Positions 59,305-64,000 of a stretch of DNA of 64,000 nt are shown here, one piece after another. The notes below the pieces were generated by a model. It was given only the letters and a program-made list of their open reading frames with translations, ran no database searches and was not told where the DNA came from. How positions within the stretch are numbered: the stretch's first letter is position 1; each line of letters opens with the position of its first letter. A program made the translations under genes and the position numbers. Origin of the DNA: JAAFIP01 sp031428975 (GTDB lineage Bacteria; Pseudomonadota; Gammaproteobacteria; Burkholderiales; Burkholderiaceae_C); contig JANOYR010000263.1 of the NCBI GenBank assembly GCA_031428975.1, positions 13,340-77,339 on the forward strand, written 5' to 3'.

Positions 59305-61035
59305 ATGAAAATTACCAACTACCGATCAGCCGTTTTAGCGAGTCTTGGAGCGCTCGGTATTGCCGGGTATGTCATTGGATGCGGGGGCGGAGGCGACAGT
59401 GTGGCCGCTACTGTGGCGACACCTTTGGTCAACGTTGTAGCAAAGCTCGACTGCGCAAGCCTAGTTGGCACCACCATTCCGATCAGTGCCATCGGTTTGG
59501 CCACCAACGGTGCAAGCGTGCTGGCTGCGGTTGACGTGACTGATACCGACACGGCTGGCCAAACGCGCAGCTATTGCAAAGCTACTGGCAACATTTGGGC
59601 AGTAGACACCAGCGCCTCACCGATCAAGTTTCAAGTGAACTTACCCAAAAGCTGGAACCAACGTGCCTTGCAATTTGGAGGTGGTGGCACAAATGGCAGC
59701 GTCGTCACAGGCACTGCCACTTTCAGTGGCGCACCTGTCAATACGCCAACGCCATTGGCGCGTGGCTACATCACGCTGGGCAGCGATTCTGGCCATGACT
59801 CAGCTGGAAAGCCACCGTTTGACACCAGCTTTGCCCTTAAACAAGAAGAGCTGATGAATTTTGCCCAATTGCAGGTTAAAAAAACCTCCGATGTCGCCAA
59901 ATGGTTGTCGCAAAAAATGTATGGCAGTAAACCAAAATTCATGTACTTTGCAGGAGGCTCGCAAGGAGGGCACGAGGCTTTTGACGCAGCGCAGCGCTAT
60001 CCTGAGGATTACGATGGCGTGATCGCGCACTATCCTGCGTACAACGTAATCAATATGTGGTTAGGCGCTCAGGCGCAGGCGCAAGCTGTGTACGGTAACG
60101 CATTGGGTGTGGCCAGCAGTGCATGGATGAACCCGTCCAAAGTGGCGCTCATTGTAGATGCTGCTGTCAAAGCCTGTGATAGTTTAGATGGTGTGACTGA
60201 TGGCCTTATTAGTAACGTGCCAGCTTGCAACAAAGCATTCACTATCGACACTGTCAAAGCCAACTTGCGCTGTGTGGGCGGTGCCGATACTGGCAACACG
60301 TGTTTATCTGATCCACAAATCATTGCAGTCGGCAAAATTAGTGCGCCAGTGACCTACAGCTTCGCTTTCGCGGGAGGGAGCACCAGCTACCCGCGTTGGC
60401 CACTGCTTGAAGGCGGTACGTTCGTTGGAAACCACTTAGGCAAACTCAGCGCTGCGGACTTGGCCAAATTTCCATTTGCGGCAGATGGGACAGCCTTTCA
60501 GCTATTTCCAGCCAAAGGCGGGATTCAAGGATTTATCACGCAAAATTTAACGCAAGATCCGTTGGCCTTCGATCCCAATACAGCAGTCACCCGCATCCAG
60601 CAGGTGTCGAGCTGGACCGATGCCGTGAGTACCGACTTGACACGTTTTGCCAGTAAAGGCGGCAAAATGCTGTTGACACATGGCACCTCCGATGACTCAA
60701 TCTCACCGCACAACACCATCAATTATTGGAGCAAGCTGGTGGCAGCCAATAGCCAAAATACGGTTGACCAGTTTGCACGTTTCTACTTGATTCCTGGCAT
60801 GGGGCATGGCAGTGGCGTTTTCAATGCCAAGGCAGACTGGCTTAGCGCACTGGAAAGCTGGGTAGAGGGCAATAAAGCGCCGAGCGATTTGAGTGTGGCC
60901 GATGGCAACACCGCCAGCGTGTCGGCCAGTACCAATGGCCGCACGCGGCCTCTGTGTAGCTACCCGCAGTTTCCAAAGTACGTTGGTACTGGTGATGTGA
61001 ATGCCGCAGCGAGCTTTACTTGTGCGTTGCCTTGA
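59305..61035 (+). CDS. tannase/feruloyl esterase-family lipoprotein
   Basis: A 576-residue exported esterase. The N-terminus has a lipobox-like LGIAGYVIGC (Cys about 26), so it is probably membrane-anchored. The alpha/beta hydrolase has Ser219 in GGSQGG, Asp463 in GTSDDSISP and His501 in PGMGHGSG. Paired Cys residues near the Ser and His motifs are typical of the tannase family (PF07519). It would release gallate or ferulate from esters at the cell surface, which fits the adjacent gallate dioxygenase. The ribosome site tgaggag precedes ATG 59305. Ester specificity is inferred. Confidence 0.88.
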   Translation: MKITNYRSAVLASLGALGIAGYVIGCGGGGDSVAATVATPLVNVVAKLDCASLVGTTIPISAIGLATNGASVLAAVDVTDTDTAGQTRSYCKATGNIWAVDTSASPIKFQVNLPKSWNQRALQFGGGGTNGSVVTGTATFSGAPVNTPTPLARGYITLGSDSGHDSAGKPPFDTSFALKQEELMNFAQLQVKKTSDVAKWLSQKMYGSKPKFMYFAGGSQGGHEAFDAAQRYPEDYDGVIAHYPAYNVINMWLGAQAQAQAVYGNALGVASSAWMNPSKVALIVDAAVKACDSLDGVTDGLISNVPACNKAFTIDTVKANLRCVGGADTGNTCLSDPQIIAVGKISAPVTYSFAFAGGSTSYPRWPLLEGGTFVGNHLGKLSAADLAKFPFAADGTAFQLFPAKGGIQGFITQNLTQDPLAFDPNTAVTRIQQVSSWTDAVSTDLTRFASKGGKMLLTHGTSDDSISPHNTINYWSKLVAANSQNTVDQFARFYLIPGMGHGSGVFNAKADWLSALESWVEGNKAPSDLSVADGNTASVSASTNGRTRPLCSYPQFPKYVGTGDVNAAASFTCALP

Positions 61036-61099
61036 ATGAGGTTGTGACTATTATTTTGCAACATGGATACGCCGCAAAGGGTATCGTAAGGAGAAACAC

Positions 61100-61930
61100 A
61101 TGGTTCAAAAATTCACTAATGTTGCACTAGGGGCATTGTTTTTCGTGGTTTGTGCCTTGCCTAGCATTGCGCAAACTGGAAAAGCAGAGCTTTTATGGCT
61201 GGGCCAAGCTGCTTTTCGTTTAACTACCGTGTTCGGCAAGGTCATTATGCTTGACCCTTGGTTGCGATTGAATCCCCGCACACCAGTCGAATACAAAAAC
61301 TTGGAAAATTTAGGCAAAGTAGATCTGATATTGGTAACCCACGGCCACTTCGACCATATTGCCGACGCGCCAGCACTGGCCTTGATGCACAAAGCGCGTG
61401 TCTATGCGCCGGGGGATTTGAACCAAACCTTGACGGTGCTCAAAGTATTGCCGCCAGAGCTTGCACCACGAATGAACAAAGGCGGTAGCATCACCCCATT
61501 CGCGGATGTGCCGGCTATTAAAATCACGGCGGTTCGTGCAGAGCATTCTTCAGCGTATGTGTGGAAAAATCCTATATCAGGACAAGACGAAACCCATGTA
61601 GGTGGTGAGCCTCTGGGCTTTATTATTGAGCTTGAGAATGGCCAAAAAATTTACCATATGGGTGACACGGGTTTGTTTGGCGACATGAAACTCATTGGCG
61701 AGCGCTACAAACCGGACGTTTTGCTAGCCCCCATTGGCGGCAACTTCACCATGGACCCAGTAGATGCAGCGTACGCCACGAACGAATGGATTAAACCGCA
61801 CACTGTCATACCCATGCATTACGGCGCAAATCCATTGGCAAAAGGTACGCCAGAAGCATTTGTACAAGCCATGCATGGCTCTGTGGTCAAAGTATTGGCG
61901 ATGAAACCAGGCGATAAGGTGGCATTTTGA
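61100..61930 (+). CDS. exported metallo-beta-lactamase-fold hydrolase (UPF0173-like)
   Basis: A 276-residue protein. A signal peptide (GALFFVVCALPSIAQ, cleavage near residue 25) is followed by a UPF0173-type MBL domain: ELLWLGQAAFRLTT, LDPWLRLNP, the zinc motif THGHFDH, HMGDTGLFGDM, and IPMHYGANPLAKG. The family is usually cytoplasmic, so the signal peptide is unusual and suggests a periplasmic hydrolase. It may act on a lactone or ester in the same pathway as the tannase and dioxygenase. Its stop overlaps the start of the next tctC gene by four bases (TTGA), indicating translational coupling. Confidence 0.87.
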   Translation: MVQKFTNVALGALFFVVCALPSIAQTGKAELLWLGQAAFRLTTVFGKVIMLDPWLRLNPRTPVEYKNLENLGKVDLILVTHGHFDHIADAPALALMHKARVYAPGDLNQTLTVLKVLPPELAPRMNKGGSITPFADVPAIKITAVRAEHSSAYVWKNPISGQDETHVGGEPLGFIIELENGQKIYHMGDTGLFGDMKLIGERYKPDVLLAPIGGNFTMDPVDAAYATNEWIKPHTVIPMHYGANPLAKGTPEAFVQAMHGSVVKVLAMKPGDKVAF

Positions 61931-62925
61931 AAAGATACATTAAAAATCCTAAATTGATAGCAATATACGCCGCTTTGACAGCGACGATGGCCGTTTTTTC
62001 TACTGAAACTACACACGCGCAAACACATTACCCATCTAAGTCAATCCGCATTGTTGTGCCCTTCACCCCCGGCGGTTCAACCGACATTTTGGCTCGCGCA
62101 ATTGGCCAAAAACTCAGCGAGGCGTGGGGGCAGGCCGTGGTGGTAGACAACGTGCCCGGTGCGGGCGGCAGTATTGGGGCAGACAAAGTAGCCAAAGCCG
62201 CAGCCGATGGCTACACCCTGCTGATGGGGCATATTGGCACCTTGGCGGTCAACCCTTCGCTGTACCCCAACCTGCCCTACGACCCCGTGAAAAGTTTTGC
62301 GCCTGTGGCTTGGGTGGCGCGGGTGCCCAACATTTTGGTGGTGCATCCATCGGTGAAGGCCAGTACGGTCAAAGAGCTGGTGGCGCTGGCCAAGGCGCAG
62401 CCAGGGCGGCTGAACTATGGCTCTGGAGGCAACGGCAGTGCGGCCAATCTGGCCACCGAATACCTCAAGCTGCAAACAGGCACGTCGATGCTGCATATTC
62501 CCTACCGAGGAGCAGCACCTGCGGTCAGTGATTTATTGGGCGGGCAAATCCAGCTGATGTTCACTGGCGCACCGGCGCTGATGGGGCAAATTAAAAATGG
62601 CCAATTGCGTGCCTTGGCGGTGTCATCGCCCAAGCGTCTAGAGGCGCTACCCGACCTGCCCACGGTGGCTGAAGCAGGATATGCCCATTTTGAAGCCGAC
62701 CAGTGGTACGGCATCGTCGCCCCAGCGGGCACGCCGCACGAGGTGGTGGGCAAACTCAATGCCCAAATCAATCTGGCTTTGCAATCAACCGAGCTTAAAA
62801 CCCGCTTGAACAGCGAAGGCGCATTGGCCACGCCAGCCAGCCCAGAGGCTTTTGGGCAACTTATTGTGCGCGAGATTGCCCGCTGGAAGCCTGTGATTCA
62901 GTCTGGCCGCGTGCGCAGCGATTAG
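61927..62925 (+). CDS. second Bug/TctC-family solute-binding protein
   Basis: A 332-residue periplasmic binding protein. TTG 61927 overlaps the preceding stop. The signal peptide (residues about 1-31, ending TTHAQ) contains repeat copy H read in frame. The mature part has YPSKSIRIVVPFTPGGSTDILARAIGQKL, VVVDNVPGAGGSIG, YGSGGNGSAANLATEYLK and MHIPYRG-like LHIPYRGAAPAVSDLLGGQ. It closes the operon and could deliver a second substrate or intermediate. Its stop overlaps that of the convergent family-3 binding protein by a few bases. Confidence 0.92.
   Translation: MKRYIKNPKLIAIYAALTATMAVFSTETTHAQTHYPSKSIRIVVPFTPGGSTDILARAIGQKLSEAWGQAVVVDNVPGAGGSIGADKVAKAAADGYTLLMGHIGTLAVNPSLYPNLPYDPVKSFAPVAWVARVPNILVVHPSVKASTVKELVALAKAQPGRLNYGSGGNGSAANLATEYLKLQTGTSMLHIPYRGAAPAVSDLLGGQIQLMFTGAPALMGQIKNGQLRALAVSSPKRLEALPDLPTVAEAGYAHFEADQWYGIVAPAGTPHEVVGKLNAQINLALQSTELKTRLNSEGALATPASPEAFGQLIVREIARWKPVIQSGRVRSD
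61945..61990 (-). repeat. 46-bp palindromic repeat, copy H (in a signal peptide)
   Basis: CCATCGTCGCTGT, 16 bases ending TATATT, GCTATC, then a decayed last arm. The 22 bases before and including GCTATC resemble copy E closely. It encodes residues about 7-22 of the TctC signal peptide. Confidence 0.5.
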
Positions 62926-63794
62926 CATGCAGGAATGGACGTAGTAGCGCTTGCTCCAGAAGTTGTAGCGGCGGGTGCAACCGCTGCGCCCTGCACGCCG
63001 TGGCGCTGCAAAGCCTGCGCCACAAAGCCCGAAGCCTTCATGTCTTCCACAAAAGCGCCCAAATACGCATGCGCCGCTTCGCGCCCCTTGGGTAGCCCCA
63101 TGGCTTGGTGAATCACCATGAAGCACCCAGGCAGCAGGCGCAGGCCGGGAATGCGTTGCACATCGGCTTGTAGCTGTTGCCTCACACCAGCGGCCACTTC
63201 GAGATTTTGCGCCACCATGCCATCGGTGACGGCCTGCGACGTGGTCACATGGTGCAGCGTGGCGGATTGAATTGCGCGGGTTAAATACAAATCGTAAGCG
63301 CTGCCACGCGCCACCATGATGCGGTTGCCCGCCGCGTCTACATGCTCGTTATGGGTCAGCTTGGAGTCTTGGCGCACGGCGTATGCGCCTTCAATTTCAA
63401 TGTATGCGGCCGTTTGCGCCATATCGGCCCCGCGCACAGGGTCTACCGCCACAAAAGCGATGTCTACCTGCGCTGCTTTTACCGCTTCTACCACCTTGCC
63501 TGCCGCACTGAATGTTACCAACTCCACAGGCAAGCCCAAGCGCTTGCCCAGCTCGCGGGCCAAATCCACCGACACGCCAAAAGCCTCGCCCGCTGCATTT
63601 TTGTTGGCCAAAATCGGGTTGCCAAAGTTAATCGCCGCGCGCAGTGTGCCTGTGGGGGCGAATTCGCGCACAAGGCTGGGATCGGGGGCCGCAGGCATGG
63701 CTGTGGGCGGCGCTGCGCAAGCGCCCAGAAGCGCGGCGCTCATGACAAGGGCTGCAACGCGCAGCCAGCGTGGGCAAGGTAGGGAGTTGTACAT
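62922..63794 (-). CDS. family-3 solute-binding lipoprotein (polar amino acid ABC type)
   Basis: A 290-residue binding protein. A signal peptide with lipobox ALLGAC (Cys about 26) is followed by an SBP_bac_3 domain: GTLRAAINFGNPILANKN, FGVSVDLARELGKRLGLPVELV, VVEAVKAAQVDIAFVAVDP and YAVRQDSKL. This family usually binds amino acids or opines. No ABC permease or ATPase gene is adjacent, so it could be an orphan receptor. An Ala/Thr/Ser-rich tail ends in Cys. The stop codon overlaps the convergent tctC stop. A weak gagcgc stretch precedes the ATG at 63792-63794. Confidence 0.88.
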   Translation of the reverse strand: MYNSLPCPRWLRVAALVMSAALLGACAAPPTAMPAAPDPSLVREFAPTGTLRAAINFGNPILANKNAAGEAFGVSVDLARELGKRLGLPVELVTFSAAGKVVEAVKAAQVDIAFVAVDPVRGADMAQTAAYIEIEGAYAVRQDSKLTHNEHVDAAGNRIMVARGSAYDLYLTRAIQSATLHHVTTSQAVTDGMVAQNLEVAAGVRQQLQADVQRIPGLRLLPGCFMVIHQAMGLPKGREAAHAYLGAFVEDMKASGFVAQALQRHGVQGAAVAPAATTSGASATTSIPAC

Positions 63795-63865
63795 GGTGCG
63801 CTCCTTGAGTCGGTCAAGCAGATCGTCGGTAGGTGTGGGTTGTTAGCGGTCATATTCTGACTTGA

Positions 63866-64000
63866 TTAGTTACCTGCCTCAGACAGCCGTAAAACCGCCG
63901 AAGTATGCGGTTTTGTAGTCACCGCTGCACGAAGAAGCCGTGGCACCATCGCTGCTAAATCAAAGCGGCGATTAAAGCGGTAAGCAAACTCAGCCAAATA
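63866..64000 (-). mobile_element. IS1595-type transposase, C-terminal end (runs off the window)
   Basis: The minus strand reads YLAEFAYRFNRRFDLAAMVP, then RLLRAAVTTKPHTSAV and LRLSEAGN followed by a stop at 63866-63868. YLAEF.YRFNRR is the conserved C-terminal motif of IS1595/ISXO2-like transposases. Only 44 residues are inside the window. The IS end should lie in the roughly 70 bases before 63866, near the binding-protein promoter; its exact terminal repeat cannot be set without the other end. Confidence 0.8.

Overview
The window looks like the chromosome of a betaproteobacterium of the Burkholderiales, most likely Comamonadaceae (a freshwater Limnohabitans/Rhodoferax/Polaromonas-like lineage). 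The basis is the protein relatedness I recognise (UvrA, split PntAA/PntAB, type-2 ArgC, SucCD, LptD-SurA-RsmA, NADP malic enzyme), orphan TctC/Bug binding proteins, and small palindromic repeats of a kind common in that family. The genus is inference. No tRNA, rRNA or CRISPR array was seen, and no gap between genes exceeds about 300 bases.

Layout. 1-4.1 kb: end of an MFS gene divergent from uvrA, then a NudJ-like Nudix hydrolase. 4.3-8.6 kb: a proton-translocating transhydrogenase operon (pntAA, pntAB, pntB) interrupted between its first two subunits by an exported protein, a small membrane protein and a MazF/PemK toxin-antitoxin pair. 8.7-16.3 kb: housekeeping genes (fadD, mtnN, blc, ychJ-like, argC, sucCD, TerC-family protein). 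16.5-26.3 kb: a six-gene signalling cluster made of a CHASE2 Ser/Thr kinase, PP2C phosphatase, FHA protein, CHASE2 class III nucleotide cyclase, class II cyclic-nucleotide phosphodiesterase, and a GAF-containing PilB/GspE-type ATPase. 26.4-39.9 kb: DUF937 protein, MFS, rsmE, an AmgK-like kinase, lptD-surA-rsmA, a secreted barnase-type RNase with a barstar-type inhibitor, maeB and an EamA transporter.

40.0-53.0 kb: the most unusual region. It is a co-oriented run of an exported unknown, an OmpA-domain protein, an exported caspase-like peptidase, a TpsB outer-membrane transporter, a 2239-residue TpsA filamentous exoprotein and a second exported caspase-like peptidase. The two peptidases share a C-terminal FLQR(F/Y)PS motif. 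53.0-55.9 kb: a methyltransferase with a PKMT-type regulatory domain and a DSD1-family PLP enzyme. 55.9-62.9 kb: a LysR-controlled, tannin/gallate-like operon (TctC, fused LigAB-type gallate dioxygenase, lipoprotein tannase/feruloyl esterase, exported metallo-beta-lactamase-fold hydrolase, second TctC). 62.9-64 kb: a family-3 solute-binding lipoprotein and the end of an IS1595-type transposase.

A 46-bp two-part palindromic element recurs at least eight times. In several copies it lies inside a reading frame (rsmA, mtnN, argC, a TctC signal peptide) or supplies a gene's last codons (Nudix, DUF937). A second, GC-rich repeat has apparently been absorbed in frame by the AmgK-like gene.
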